Positions 29,608-37,730 of a stretch of 64,000 nt of DNA are shown here, one piece after another (position 1 is the first letter of the stretch; each line of letters begins with the position of its first letter). Both the position numbers and the translations under genes were made by a program. The notes beneath the pieces are model-generated. The model made no database searches. It had not been told where the DNA came from and saw only the letters and a program-made list of their open reading frames with translations. The stretch is taken from positions 1,054,001 through 1,118,000 of the forward strand of contig NZ_CP081964.1 of the NCBI RefSeq assembly GCF_019844075.1, read 5' to 3'. This DNA is from Curtobacterium sp. TC1. GTDB taxonomy: Bacteria; Actinomycetota; Actinomycetes; Actinomycetales; Microbacteriaceae.

Positions 29608-29613
29608 TAGGCT
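29608..29613 (+). promoter_or_regulatory. -10 hexamer of gltA (leaderless)
   Basis: TAGGCT ends six nt before the GTG of citrate synthase. Transcription would begin at the start codon itself, and no ribosome-binding site is present. Confidence 0.6.
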
Positions 29614-29619
29614 GTCACC

Positions 29620-30978
29620 GTGACTGACACTGCCAACGACGCTCAGAAGACGGCCACACCGCCCACGACGCCCGTGCCCGTGAGTCCCGCCGCCGAACAG
29701 ACGGGCGAGACCGCGACGCTGACGTACCCGGGTGGCAGCGCGGAGTTCCCGATCCTGCCGAGCGTCGACGGCGCGTCCACGATGGACATCTCGACGTTCA
29801 AGAAGCAGACCGGCATGAACACGCTCGACTACGGGTTCGTGAACACCGGGTCCACCAAGAGCGCCATCACCTACATCGACGGCGACCAGGGCATCCTGCG
29901 GTACCGCGGCTACCCGATCGACCAGGTCGCGTCGAACTGCACGTTCCTCGAGGTCGCGTGGCTCCTGATCTACGGCGAGCTGCCCAGCGAGTCCGAACTC
30001 GCCGACTTCGACGCCCGCATCCGTCGTCACACCCTGCTGCACGAGGACCTCCGTCGCCTGTTCGACGCCCTCCCGCACTCGGCGCACCCGATGTCCGTGC
30101 TGTCCAGTGCCGTCAGTGCTCTGTCGACGTACTACGAGGACGACATGGACGTCGACGACCCGGAGAAGGTCGAGCTGCAGACCGTGCGGCTGCTCGCGAA
30201 GCTGCCGGTGATCGCCGCCTACGCGCACAAGAAGTCCATCGGCCAGGCGTTCCTGTACCCGGACAACGGGCTGTCGTTCGTCGACAACTTCCTGCGCCTG
30301 AACTTCGGCACCATGGCCGAGACGTACCAGCCGAACCCGGTGCTGTCGAAGGCCCTCGACCGGCTCCTCATCCTGCACGAGGACCACGAGCAGAACGCCT
30401 CCACGGCGACGGTGCGCTTGGTCGGCTCGACGAAGGCGAACATGTTCGCGTCGATCTCCGCCGGCATCAACGCCCTGTACGGCCCGCTGCACGGCGGCGC
30501 GAACGAGGCCGTGCTCGAGATGCTGCAGCAGATCAAGGACTCCGGCGAGCCCGTGCAGCGCTTCGTCGAGCGGGTGAAGAACAAGGAGCGCGGCGTGAAG
30601 CTCATGGGCTTCGGACACCGCGTCTACAAGAACTACGATCCCCGCGCGAAGCTCGTCAAGGAGTCGGCGGACGAGGTCCTCGAGTCCCTCGGCGTGCAGG
30701 ACGACCTGCTCGACATCGCGAAGGAGCTCGAGCAGATCGCGCTGAGCGACCAGTACTTCATCGACCGCAAGCTCTACCCGAACGTCGACTTCTACACCGG
30801 CATCATCTACAAGGCGATGGGCTTCCCGCCGCGCATGTTCACGGTGCTGTTCGCGATCGGCCGCCTGCCCGGCTGGATCGCGCAGTGGCGCGAGCTGAAC
30901 AACGACCCGCTCAACAAGATCGGCCGCCCGCAGCAGCTCTACGTGGGTGCCCCGAAGCGGGATCTCCCCACGCGCTGA
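29620..30978 (+). CDS. gltA: citrate synthase
   Basis: A 452-residue type II citrate synthase that condenses acetyl-CoA and oxaloacetate. A hydrophilic N-terminal tail of about 40 residues is followed by the NADH-sensitive-type N-domain (TLTYPGGSAEFPILPSVDG) and GILRYRGYPIDQVA. The catalytic residues are the His in GPLHGGANEAV, the His in GFGHRVYKNYDPR and the Asp in LYPNVDFYTG. The GTG at 29620 is leaderless by its -10 spacing. It stands alone between dapC and a bidirectional terminator. Confidence 0.95.
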   Translation: MTDTANDAQKTATPPTTPVPVSPAAEQTGETATLTYPGGSAEFPILPSVDGASTMDISTFKKQTGMNTLDYGFVNTGSTKSAITYIDGDQGILRYRGYPIDQVASNCTFLEVAWLLIYGELPSESELADFDARIRRHTLLHEDLRRLFDALPHSAHPMSVLSSAVSALSTYYEDDMDVDDPEKVELQTVRLLAKLPVIAAYAHKKSIGQAFLYPDNGLSFVDNFLRLNFGTMAETYQPNPVLSKALDRLLILHEDHEQNASTATVRLVGSTKANMFASISAGINALYGPLHGGANEAVLEMLQQIKDSGEPVQRFVERVKNKERGVKLMGFGHRVYKNYDPRAKLVKESADEVLESLGVQDDLLDIAKELEQIALSDQYFIDRKLYPNVDFYTGIIYKAMGFPPRMFTVLFAIGRLPGWIAQWRELNNDPLNKIGRPQQLYVGAPKRDLPTR

Positions 30979-30997
30979 CGCGCTCGGTGACGGACAG

Positions 30998-31027
30998 GAG
31001 GCACGGTGCCAGCTGGCACCGTGCCTC
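30998..31027. terminator. bidirectional terminator after gltA
   Basis: A perfect 30-bp palindrome centred on AGCT, with left arm GAGGCACGGTGCCAG. It serves gltA and the convergent small membrane protein gene. The left flank GGACAGGAGGC resembles the recurrent terminator family. Confidence 0.85.
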
Positions 31028-31081
31028 ACTTCCGCACCGGGGGCACGCTGAGCCCGTCGCCTCCTCGCGGACGCCTCGGGC

Positions 31082-31258
31082 TCAGGGCCGCCTACGGTGG
31101 CGGCGAATCGCGGTCCCGGTGAGCAGGATGGCCGCGAAGAGCGCGACAGCACCCAGAGCGTTGCTCGTCCACAGTCCGGCCGTCGCCGGCGACGTCGTGA
31201 TGACGACGCCGAAGGCGATCAAGCAGATGCTGACGACGATCGCGACGAGTACGCGCAT
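31082..31258 (-). CDS. small two-helix membrane protein with basic tail
   Basis: Fifty-eight residues. Two hydrophobic helices (VLVAIVVSICLIAFGVVI and NALGAVALFAAILLTGTA) are joined by a short loop, and the C-terminus RRHRRRP is strongly basic. The ATG at 31258 is chosen because GGAGCG lies seven nt upstream. A longer reading from 31291 is possible but would overlap the upstream gene's stop. It starts 25 nt after the secreted protein gene on the same strand and probably shares its mRNA. Size, topology and position suggest a dedicated partner or immunity-like protein, but that is inference only. No family is recognised. Confidence 0.6.
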   Translation of the reverse strand: MRVLVAIVVSICLIAFGVVITTSPATAGLWTSNALGAVALFAAILLTGTAIRRHRRRP

Positions 31259-31283
31259 CAATTCGCTCCGACCTGTTCTGGTC

Positions 31284-31838
31284 TCACACACAACGAGGGT
31301 TCCGTGAACCGCTGAAGGGGTAGACGCGGAGTGACTTCGATCCGCACCGAATGCCGTTGGTGGTCACCGCCCACGTCGCGGCGGCGATGATCGCTCCGGC
31401 CACCACGCAGAAGGTCCCCGCGCTGATCGCGCAGACGGCCGCGCCGAGGGCCCAGCCTGCACCGCTGATGATGGCGGATTGATCAGTCGCGTTGAAGGAG
31501 ACGTACGTTCCGTACTTGTCGCTGCCCGCACCCAGACGGGCTCGGGGATCGCTCTGCACGAGATCGAACGAGAAGCCGTCTCCGAGCTCGACGGTCGTCG
31601 TTCGCTCGCCGTCGCTCCCGACGCGCTCGTCGGTGACGTACCCGCCTGCGCGGGCTTCAGCAACGGCGACATCGAGCTGCTCTGACGTGATGTTCGCCAG
31701 CGGTTGCGACATCGCGGTCGCGGTCGGGCCGCTCAGCGCTGAGCGGCCCTCTGCGTGAGCAGACGGAGCGATGAGCAAGCTCGACGCAATGATGGCGACA
31801 GCTGATCCGATCGCCGTACCGGTGGTGCGAAGTGACAT
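31284..31838 (-). CDS. secreted protein with hydrophobic cysteine-containing C-terminus (unknown; bacteriocin-like)
   Basis: A 184-residue protein with a clear signal peptide, MSLRTTGTAIGSAVAIIASS to SAHA. An acidic linker of about 85 residues leads to a C-terminal module. That module has a Gly/Ala-rich hydrophobic hairpin (SGAGWALGAAVCAISAGTFC then VVAGAIIAAATWAV) and a basic end, RCGSKSLRVYPFSGSRNPRCV. Four cysteines in this module could form two disulfides. The second ATG at 31838 has AAGGGG upstream at a good distance. The first (31853) has none. Base composition is visibly less GC-rich than the neighbours, which suggests transfer. I do not recognise a family. A processed membrane-active peptide is one possibility, and a surface or adhesin-like protein is another. 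Confidence 0.68.
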   Translation of the reverse strand: MSLRTTGTAIGSAVAIIASSLLIAPSAHAEGRSALSGPTATAMSQPLANITSEQLDVAVAEARAGGYVTDERVGSDGERTTTVELGDGFSFDLVQSDPRARLGAGSDKYGTYVSFNATDQSAIISGAGWALGAAVCAISAGTFCVVAGAIIAAATWAVTTNGIRCGSKSLRVYPFSGSRNPRCV

Positions 31839-31858
31839 CTTCTTCCCCTTCATCTCGA

Positions 31859-31880
31859 GGCGCCGCGACAGCGCGGCGCC
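31859..31880 (-). terminator. nine-base-pair hairpin between dapD and the secreted protein gene
   Basis: GGCGCCGCG and CGCGGCGCC are separated by 4 nt. It may terminate dapD transcription. If the promoter at 31887-31916 is real, it also lies in the leader of the secreted protein gene, just before its start codons, where it could limit translation. Confidence 0.5.
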
Positions 31881-31886
31881 GATTCG

Positions 31887-31916
31887 ACCGTAGGGGAGTC
31901 GATGTCTGACACACAA
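31887..31916 (-). promoter_or_regulatory. candidate promoter of the secreted/small membrane protein pair
   Basis: On the minus strand TTGTGT (31911-31916) and TACGGT (31887-31892) are 18 bp apart, about 50 bp before the chosen start. The surrounding 100 bp is unusually AT-rich for this window. Confidence 0.4.
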
Positions 31917-31957
31917 GAGGTTACATATCAGCAAAGCGTTCCGGTGGTGGATCTCAG

Positions 31958-32941
31958 CTACGCGTGCAGCGCGGTGTTGAGCTGGATGCCCTCGCCCGCG
32001 CGCTGCAGGGCCTCGACCGCGCCGGACAGGCTGTTGCGGCGGAACAGGACGTTCGGGGCGCCGGAGAGCTCCGCCGCCTTGACGGTCTTCGGCGTGCCGT
32101 CCGGGTTCGGGGCGGCGCCGACCAGGACGACCTTCGTGCCGGCCGTGACGTACAGGCCGGCCTCGATCACGGAGTCGTCGCCGAGCGAGATGCCGAGGCC
32201 CGCGTTCGCGCCGAGCAGTGCGCGGTCGCCGAGGGAGACCCGGTGCGTGCCACCGCCGGAGAGTGTGCCCATGATGGACGCCCCGCCGCCGATGTCGGTG
32301 CCGTGTCCGACGACGACGCCCTGCGAGACACGGCCCTCGATCATGGCGTCGCCGAGGGTGCCGGCGTTGAAGTTCACGAAGCCCTCGTGCATGACGGTCG
32401 TGCCCGGCGCCAGGTGCGCGCCGAGGCGGACGCGGTTGGCGTCGCCGATGCGGACGCGGTCGGGCACGACGTAGTCCAGCAGGCGTGGGAACTTGTCGAT
32501 GGCGTGCACGGCGATGCCCGCGCGCTGCAGCGACGGGCGCAGTCGGGTCAGGGTTTCCGGGTGCACCGGCCCGGCGTTCGTCCACGCGACGATCGGCAGG
32601 AAGCCGAAAACCCCGTCGAGGTTGATGGTGGTCGGACGCACGTGCAGGTGGCTGAGCAGGTGCAGGCGCAGGTACGCGTCCTCGGTGCTGGTCGGTGCGG
32701 CGTCGATGGTGACCTCGGTGGTGACGGCCTCGATCCGGACCTCGCGGCGGGGGTCGTCGCCCACGTGCACCTGCAGTTCCGCGGGGAACTCCGCGTCGGT
32801 CGGCAGCGCGCCGAGGTGCGTCTCCGGGTACCAGGTGTCGAGCGTCGTGCCGTCGGCGGCGATCGTCGCGAGGCCGTGGCCCCAGGCGTGCGTCGGGCGG
32901 TCGGCGGCGGTCGGGTCGGTGGCAGCGGTCGTGTCGGTCAC
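31958..32941 (-). CDS. dapD: tetrahydropicolinate N-succinyltransferase (actinobacterial DapD)
   Basis: A 327-residue DapD that succinylates tetrahydrodipicolinate with succinyl-CoA in lysine and diaminopimelate synthesis. The N-terminal domain contains [23 protein letters not shown] left-handed parallel beta-helix follows with hexapeptide repeats ([21 protein letters not shown], then [20 protein letters not shown]). The C-terminal domain completes the trimeric enzyme. The GTG at 32941 has TACCCT six nt upstream, the leaderless pattern. It is divergent from dapE, whose own leaderless promoter lies about 110 bp away, so the two lysine genes share a compact control region. Confidence 0.94.
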   Translation of the reverse strand: MTDTTAATDPTAADRPTHAWGHGLATIAADGTTLDTWYPETHLGALPTDAEFPAELQVHVGDDPRREVRIEAVTTEVTIDAAPTSTEDAYLRLHLLSHLHVRPTTINLDGVFGFLPIVAWTNAGPVHPETLTRLRPSLQRAGIAVHAIDKFPRLLDYVVPDRVRIGDANRVRLGAHLAPGTTVMHEGFVNFNAGTLGDAMIEGRVSQGVVVGHGTDIGGGASIMGTLSGGGTHRVSLGDRALLGANAGLGISLGDDSVIEAGLYVTAGTKVVLVGAAPNPDGTPKTVKAAELSGAPNVLFRRNSLSGAVEALQRAGEGIQLNTALHA

Positions 32942-32947
32942 CGCACC

Positions 32948-33067
32948 AGGGTACCGACGCCCTGGACGGGAGCACCGGACCGACCGGACGGACGCTGCGG
33001 ACCGGCACCGTGCCTCCCGGACCCCCGTGCCGTCGGCCAGCGCGACGCAAGCGGCGGCCGATAAGGT
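32948..33067. promoter_or_regulatory. divergent dapD/dapE promoter region
   Basis: Minus-strand TACCCT (32948-32953) sits six nt before the dapD GTG. Plus-strand TAAGGT (33062-33067) sits six nt before the dapE ATG. Both genes look leaderless. No clear operator was found between them. Confidence 0.55.
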
Positions 33068-33073
33068 GACCGC

Positions 33074-34156
33074 ATGCCGGAGCAGCTCGACCTCACCGCC
33101 TCGTCCATCGACATCACCCGTGCCATCTGCGACATCGAATCGGTGTCGGGGAACGAGCAGGCCCTCGCCGACGCGATCGAGGCGGTGCTCACGCCGCTGT
33201 CGCACCTCGAGGTGATCCGCGACGGTGACGCGATCGTGGCACGCACGAACTTCGGGCGCGAGCGCCGCGTCGTGATCGCCGGGCACATCGACACCGTGCC
33301 GCTCAACGACAACCTGCCGACGGAGTTCCGCACCGCCGAGGACGGCACCGAGATCCTCTGGGGTCGCGGCACCGTGGACATGAAGGCCGGCTGCGCGGTC
33401 CAGCTCAAGCTCGCGTACGACCTGGTCGAGCCCTCCGTCGACGTGACCTGGGTCTGGTACGACCACGAGGAGGTCAGCGACCTGCTGAACGGCCTCGGTC
33501 GTCTGGCCCGGACCCGTCCGGAGCTGCTGGCGGCCGACTTCGCGATCCTGGGGGAGCCGTCCGGCGCGCAGATCGAGGGTGGCTGCAACGGCAACCTCCG
33601 CGCCGAGATCCGCACGTTCGGCAAGCGCTCGCACAGCGCCCGCAGCTGGATCGGCGACAACGCGATCCACAAGACGGCACCGATCCTGGCGACCCTGGCC
33701 GCCTACGAGCCCCGCACCGTCACGGTCGACGGGCTCGAGTACCGCGAGGGCCTGAACGCCGTCGGCATCAGCGGCGGCATCGCGGGCAACATCATCCCGG
33801 ACGAGGCGATGGTGCACGTGAACTACCGCTTCGCGCCCTCACGCTCCGCCGACGAGGCCGTCGCGCACATCCGCGAGCTCTTCGACGGGTACGAGGTCAC
33901 GATCGTCGACCTCGCCGCCGGTGCCCGACCGGGCCTCGACGCCCCGCTCGCGCAGGACTTCGTGGCCGCGGTCGGCGGCCCGGAGCCCCGTCCGAAGTAC
34001 GGCTGGACCGACGTCGCGCGCTTCTCGGCACTCGGCGTGCCCGCGGTCAACTACGGCCCCGGTGAACCCGTCTTCGCCCACCACGACGACGAGCAGGTCC
34101 CGGTCGCGCAGATCACCGCGGTCGAGGCCGGCCTCCGTCGGTGGCTGACGGCCTGA
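33074..34156 (+). CDS. dapE: succinyl-diaminopimelate desuccinylase
   Basis: A 360-residue M20 di-zinc hydrolase of the actinobacterial DapE group, releasing succinate to give LL-diaminopimelate. Metal ligands are seen in [11 protein letters not shown], the bridging Asp in [11 protein letters not shown], the catalytic and bridging Glu pair in WYDHEEVSD, and Glu in [19 protein letters not shown]. The last His is in [11 protein letters not shown] near the C-terminus. The ATG at 33074 has TAAGGT six nt upstream. The following mannosyltransferase gene starts 16 nt before its stop, so the two are likely co-translated. Confidence 0.94.
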   Translation: MPEQLDLTASSIDITRAICDIESVSGNEQALADAIEAVLTPLSHLEVIRDGDAIVARTNFGRERRVVIAGHIDTVPLNDNLPTEFRTAEDGTEILWGRGTVDMKAGCAVQLKLAYDLVEPSVDVTWVWYDHEEVSDLLNGLGRLARTRPELLAADFAILGEPSGAQIEGGCNGNLRAEIRTFGKRSHSARSWIGDNAIHKTAPILATLAAYEPRTVTVDGLEYREGLNAVGISGGIAGNIIPDEAMVHVNYRFAPSRSADEAVAHIRELFDGYEVTIVDLAAGARPGLDAPLAQDFVAAVGGPEPRPKYGWTDVARFSALGVPAVNYGPGEPVFAHHDDEQVPVAQITAVEAGLRRWLTA

Positions 34157-35385
34157 CGACGGCCGGGGTCCCCCGGCCGACCCCTGCACGCACCCGCTGG
34201 CGAGCCCGGTACCGGGTCGTGCCGTGGTGGGTCCGCATCACGGTCGTCTACGTGCTCGCGCGGTTCGTCACCGGACTGATGATGCAGGCGTTCGCGAGCG
34301 TGCAAGCGGCGAACTCGTTCACCGTCCAGCACCCGGCGTACCTGTCGTTCGCGTCCATCTGGGACGGCGCCTGGTACCGCGTGATCGCGACCGGTGGCTA
34401 CCCGTCGACCCTGCCCGTCGACGCGGCAGGGCACGTGACCGAGAACGCGTGGGCGTTCATGCCGGCGTACCCGTTCCTGGTGCGCGGCCTCATGCTGCTG
34501 ACCGGTGCGTCGTTCGAACTCGTCGCGGTGTCGGTGTCCTTGCTCGCCGGACTCGGTGCTGCCCTCGTGTTCCGCCGCCTGATGGGGCGCTTCCTCGACC
34601 CGGCACGGGCGACCTTCGCCACCGTGCTGTTCTGCGTCGCGCCCGTGTCGGCGATGTTCCAGGTGGCGTACGCCGAGTCGATGGGGCTGTTCCTGCTGCT
34701 CGTCGCGCTCCTGCTCATGGTCGACCGGCGGTGGTGGACGATGCTGCCCGTCGTGCTGCTGCTCGGCATGACCCGGCCGACCGGACTCGCCTTCTCGTTG
34801 CTCGTCGTCCTGTTCGTCGGCGCATGGGCGATCCGGCCCGCGTGGGTGCGGTCGTCGGAGCCGCTCACCCTGCGCCGGCTCGTGCCGCCAGCCGTGGTCG
34901 CGGTGGTGTCCGGGTTGGTGGGCCTGGCGTGGCCGGCGATCGCCTGGGCCGTCACCGGGGTGCCGAAGGCGTACACCGACACCGAGCTCGCCTGGCGGTC
35001 GTCGTACATCGGGTGGCAGGAGCTCGTGCCGTTCGCGCCGTGGATCCAGGGCTTCGGCTGGTGGTTCCACCAGCCGGCCGGCGGGATCCTGCTGGCCGCC
35101 GTGGTCGTCGGCTTCGCGGCGTTCGTCTGCATGCCCGCGGCACGTCGGATCGGGATCGAGCTGCGGCTCTGGGGCATCGCCTACGTCGTGTACCTGCTCG
35201 CCGTGTTCTTCCCGCAGTCGAGCACGTGGCGGATCCTGGTGCCGATCGCCCCGCTGCTCGGCATCGTGGCGCTGCCGCGGTCACGCGTGTACCGGGTGGC
35301 CGTCGTGGTGGCCTTCGTCGGATTGCAGTGGGTCTGGCTGTACTCCTGCTGGTGGATCGACGGCTACGACTGGACCCCGCCGTGA
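34141..35385 (+). CDS. PIG-V-like (GT-C fold) mannosyltransferase, integral membrane
   Basis: A 414-residue polytopic membrane glycosyltransferase with about eight to ten helices. The extracytoplasmic signature FASIWDGAWYRVIATGGYP, with WDG and WY, resembles the PIG-V (GPI mannosyltransferase 2) family, as does the early ENAWAFMPAYPFLVRGL. Actinobacterial members presumably move mannose from polyprenyl-phosphate-mannose to lipid glycans or proteins. The GTG at 34141 overlaps dapE by 16 nt. Its 3' end overlaps the convergent AI-2E family gene by 22 nt, which leaves no room for a terminator. The acceptor is unknown. Confidence 0.8.
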   Translation: MADGLTTAGVPRPTPARTRWRARYRVVPWWVRITVVYVLARFVTGLMMQAFASVQAANSFTVQHPAYLSFASIWDGAWYRVIATGGYPSTLPVDAAGHVTENAWAFMPAYPFLVRGLMLLTGASFELVAVSVSLLAGLGAALVFRRLMGRFLDPARATFATVLFCVAPVSAMFQVAYAESMGLFLLLVALLLMVDRRWWTMLPVVLLLGMTRPTGLAFSLLVVLFVGAWAIRPAWVRSSEPLTLRRLVPPAVVAVVSGLVGLAWPAIAWAVTGVPKAYTDTELAWRSSYIGWQELVPFAPWIQGFGWWFHQPAGGILLAAVVVGFAAFVCMPAARRIGIELRLWGIAYVVYLLAVFFPQSSTWRILVPIAPLLGIVALPRSRVYRVAVVVAFVGLQWVWLYSCWWIDGYDWTPP

Positions 35386-36599
35386 TCGGCGCGGCGCTCT
35401 CGCGCCTGGGCGCGGGCCAGGAGCCGTGCAGCGGGGCCGCTCCGCTCGCGCTTCGGCACGGTCGCTGACATCGGTTCCGGGTCACCCGGCCGCCAGTTCG
35501 CCGCCGCCACGACCATCGCGTTGACGGTGGCGATGAACGGCACGGCGAAGAACGCGCCGACGACCCCGGCGATCGTCGTGCCCGCGGTCACCCCGAGGAC
35601 GACCCCGAGCGGGTGCACCTTCACGGCGGTGCCCGTCAGGAACGGGTGCAGCACGTGGCTCTCGAGCTGTTGCACCACGACCACGATCCCGAGCATCACC
35701 AGCGCCGGTACCCACCCGTTGAACACCAGGGCGATGAGCACCGCGACCGCACCGGCGACGATCGCGCCGACGACGGGGACGAACGCACCGAAGAACACGA
35801 CGACGCCGATCGGGATCGCCAGGGGGATCTGCAGGGCGAGCGCGCCGATGGTCACGCCGAGGGCGTCGGTGACGGCGACCACCAGCTGGACACGGATGAA
35901 GCTCGTCAGGGTCTTCCAGCCGGCGTGCCCGGCGACGTCGATGCGCGCGCGGGCACGACGCGGGAAGAGCCGGACGACCCAGCCCCAGATGCGCGGACCG
36001 TCGATGAGCACGAACAGCGTCGTGAACACGACGATGAACAGCCCCTCCAGCACGTGCACGGCGCCGGTGCCGGCGGCCTGGAACCCGGACAGGATCGTCG
36101 AAGCGTGCGCCTGCAGGTAGTCGAAGCCGTTCGACACCCATCCGTCGACGTCCTTCGCCGTGATCCCGAACGGCTCGCTGTCGAGCAGGGTCCGGAGCGA
36201 CTGCACGCTGTGGTGGAGTCGGCGTTCGAGGGACGGCAGGTCGGACCGCACCTGCTCGGTGACGAGCAGCGCGAGCCCGCCGAGTGCCAGCACCAGGGCC
36301 ACCAGGCTCGACAGCACCGCCGTCCACTTCGGCCACCGGTGCCGCTGCAGGAACGACGACATCGGCATGAGCAGCGCGCAGACCAGCAGCGCGATGAGGA
36401 ACGGCACCACGATGTCCTGCAGCAGCACGACCAGCGCCACGAGGACCGCGAGCCCGGCACCCACGACGAGGATGCGCCAGGTGAACGCCGCGCCGATCCG
36501 CAGGCCGGCGGGCACGGCGTCGTCGGACCGCGCGGACCGCGTGGCCCGCTCGGGTCGTCCGTTGGGGGACTGACGGCGCGTGGAGCGGATGTTCGGCAT
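35364..36599 (-). CDS. AI-2E family transporter
   Basis: A 411-residue membrane protein of the AI-2E/YdiK/PerM exporter family. A basic N-terminal tail of about 40 residues is followed by paired helices (ILVVGAGLAVLVALVVLLQDIVVPFLIALLVCALLM) and a large cytoplasmic segment with LVTEQVRSDLPSLERRL. The C-terminal helices contain the conserved PIGVVVFFGAFVPVVGAIVAGAVAV. Family substrates range from autoinducer-2 to unknown ions, so the name does not prove quorum-sensing export. The ATG at 36599 has TAACCT six nt upstream. Confidence 0.9.
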   Translation of the reverse strand: MPNIRSTRRQSPNGRPERATRSARSDDAVPAGLRIGAAFTWRILVVGAGLAVLVALVVLLQDIVVPFLIALLVCALLMPMSSFLQRHRWPKWTAVLSSLVALVLALGGLALLVTEQVRSDLPSLERRLHHSVQSLRTLLDSEPFGITAKDVDGWVSNGFDYLQAHASTILSGFQAAGTGAVHVLEGLFIVVFTTLFVLIDGPRIWGWVVRLFPRRARARIDVAGHAGWKTLTSFIRVQLVVAVTDALGVTIGALALQIPLAIPIGVVVFFGAFVPVVGAIVAGAVAVLIALVFNGWVPALVMLGIVVVVQQLESHVLHPFLTGTAVKVHPLGVVLGVTAGTTIAGVVGAFFAVPFIATVNAMVVAAANWRPGDPEPMSATVPKRERSGPAARLLARAQARERRADHGGVQS

Positions 36600-36662
36600 C
36601 CGCCAAGGTTACGAACGCAACCCGCGAAGAACCGCCGATCCGACACCCCCAACCTGGGCGGT

Positions 36663-36692
36663 TTCGCAGTTGCCCCATCAATACGAGATAAT
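36663..36692 (+). promoter_or_regulatory. promoter of the DUF3117 gene
   Basis: TTCGCA (36663-36668) and GATAAT (36687-36692) are 18 bp apart. A leader of roughly 28 nt contains AAAGGGG before the ATG at 36727. Confidence 0.55.
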
Positions 36693-36726
36693 GAGCGGGC
36701 ATGTACTGCACGAAAGGGGACATCTG

Positions 36727-36897
36727 ATGGCAGCCATGAAGCCGAGGACCGGTGACGGGCCGATGGAGGCTGTTAAGGAGGGTCGACTCATCATCGTGCG
36801 GGTTCCGCTCGAAGGAGGAGGCCGCCTGGTCGTCTCGGTCAACGATGCCGAGGCCAAGGAACTCCACGACGCACTCGCTGAGGTCGTCTCGGCCTAG
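36727..36897 (+). CDS. DUF3117 small conserved actinobacterial protein
   Basis: Fifty-six residues beginning MAAMKPRTGDGPMEAVKEGR and continuing RVPLEGGGRLVVSVN. This is an exact-feeling match to the DUF3117 family that is nearly universal and highly conserved in actinobacteria. The predicted fold is a small beta-alpha unit with no catalytic motif. The ATG at 36727 has AAAGGGG upstream. It is monocistronic, with its own promoter and terminator. The function of the family is unknown. Confidence 0.93.
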   Translation: MAAMKPRTGDGPMEAVKEGRLIIVRVPLEGGGRLVVSVNDAEAKELHDALAEVVSA

Positions 36898-36914
36898 TAG
36901 TCGAAAGCACCAGA

Positions 36915-36952
36915 ACGACGGGCCCGGAGCGTGTACGCGCCGGGCCCGTCGT
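36915..36952 (+). terminator. terminator after the DUF3117 gene
   Basis: ACGACGGGCCCGG (36915-36927) pairs exactly with CCGGGCCCGTCGT (36940-36952) around a 12-nt loop, 17 bp after the stop. Confidence 0.82.
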
Positions 36953-36974
36953 CTGCGTCCGGCAGGATGGCCTC

Positions 36975-37703
36975 GTGCCGAGGACCCACATGCCGATCCG
37001 CCGCGTCGAGGAGTACCGCGACCCGGACCCGATGCCGCGTGACGTCTGGCCGGCGACGCTGCCCCCGGTGCGGCAGCTGCTCGACGAGGGGCTCGACCTC
37101 GACCCCGTGACGGTGTTCGTCGGCGACAACGGTGTCGGCAAGTCGACCCTGATCGAGGCCATCGCGCTCCGCTTCGGGATGTCACCGGAGGGCGGCTCCA
37201 CCCTGGCGAACCACTCGACGCGCCCGTCCGAGTCGGACCTGTGGGAGCACATCGTCCTCCGCCGTGACTTCGGTGCGCCCCGCGGCGGCTTCTTCCTGCG
37301 CGCCGAGACCATGCACGGCTTCTTCACCTACCTCGAGGACCACCCGAACCACTCCCGCCCGGAGCCGGTGTTCCACGAACGCAGCCACGGGGAGGCGTTC
37401 CTCGACTTCGTCATCGACCGCGCGCAGTGGCCCGGACTCTGGATCCTCGACGAACCCGAGTCGGCGTTGTCCTTCTCCGGGTGCCTGACGCTCATCGCGC
37501 TGCTGCGGTCGATCGTCGACAGCGGGGTCGGACAGGTCGTGCTCTCGACGCACTCGCCGGTGTTGGCGGCGTTCCCGGGCGCGACGATCCACGAGGTCGG
37601 CGAGTGGGGGTTCCGGCGCACCGAGTGGGACGAGCTCGACCTGGTGCGCAACCAGCGCTCGTTCCTCGAATCACCCGAGCGGTACCTCCGGCACCTCGAG
37701 TGA
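36975..37703 (+). CDS. AAA/ABC-type ATPase (predicted single-domain ATP-binding protein)
   Basis: A 242-residue cytoplasmic ATPase. Walker A is VFVGDNGVGKSTLIEAIA (about residues 47-64). It has HERSHGEAFLDFV in the position of a signature helix, Walker B WILDEPESALS, and a switch histidine in VVLSTHSPVLAAFPGA. The classic LSGGQ is replaced by SHGEAFL, as in the OLD/RecF-like and AAA_23 groups rather than importer ATPases. The GTG at 36975 is chosen. A CAGGAT hexamer lies six nt before it. No partner gene is adjacent. Its role is unknown. Confidence 0.82.
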   Translation: MPRTHMPIRRVEEYRDPDPMPRDVWPATLPPVRQLLDEGLDLDPVTVFVGDNGVGKSTLIEAIALRFGMSPEGGSTLANHSTRPSESDLWEHIVLRRDFGAPRGGFFLRAETMHGFFTYLEDHPNHSRPEPVFHERSHGEAFLDFVIDRAQWPGLWILDEPESALSFSGCLTLIALLRSIVDSGVGQVVLSTHSPVLAAFPGATIHEVGEWGFRRTEWDELDLVRNQRSFLESPERYLRHLE

Positions 37704-37730
37704 CCGACGGCGAGGGGGACGCAGCGTGCG

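Noticed and set aside
35364..35385. Tail-to-tail overlap of the mannosyltransferase and AI-2E genes as evidence of truncation
   Set aside because: Both C-termini look natural and a 22-nt convergent overlap is common in compact genomes.
35364..36599. AI-2E transporter as evidence for quorum sensing
   Set aside because: The family name covers many unrelated exporters and no luxS or receptor gene is present here.
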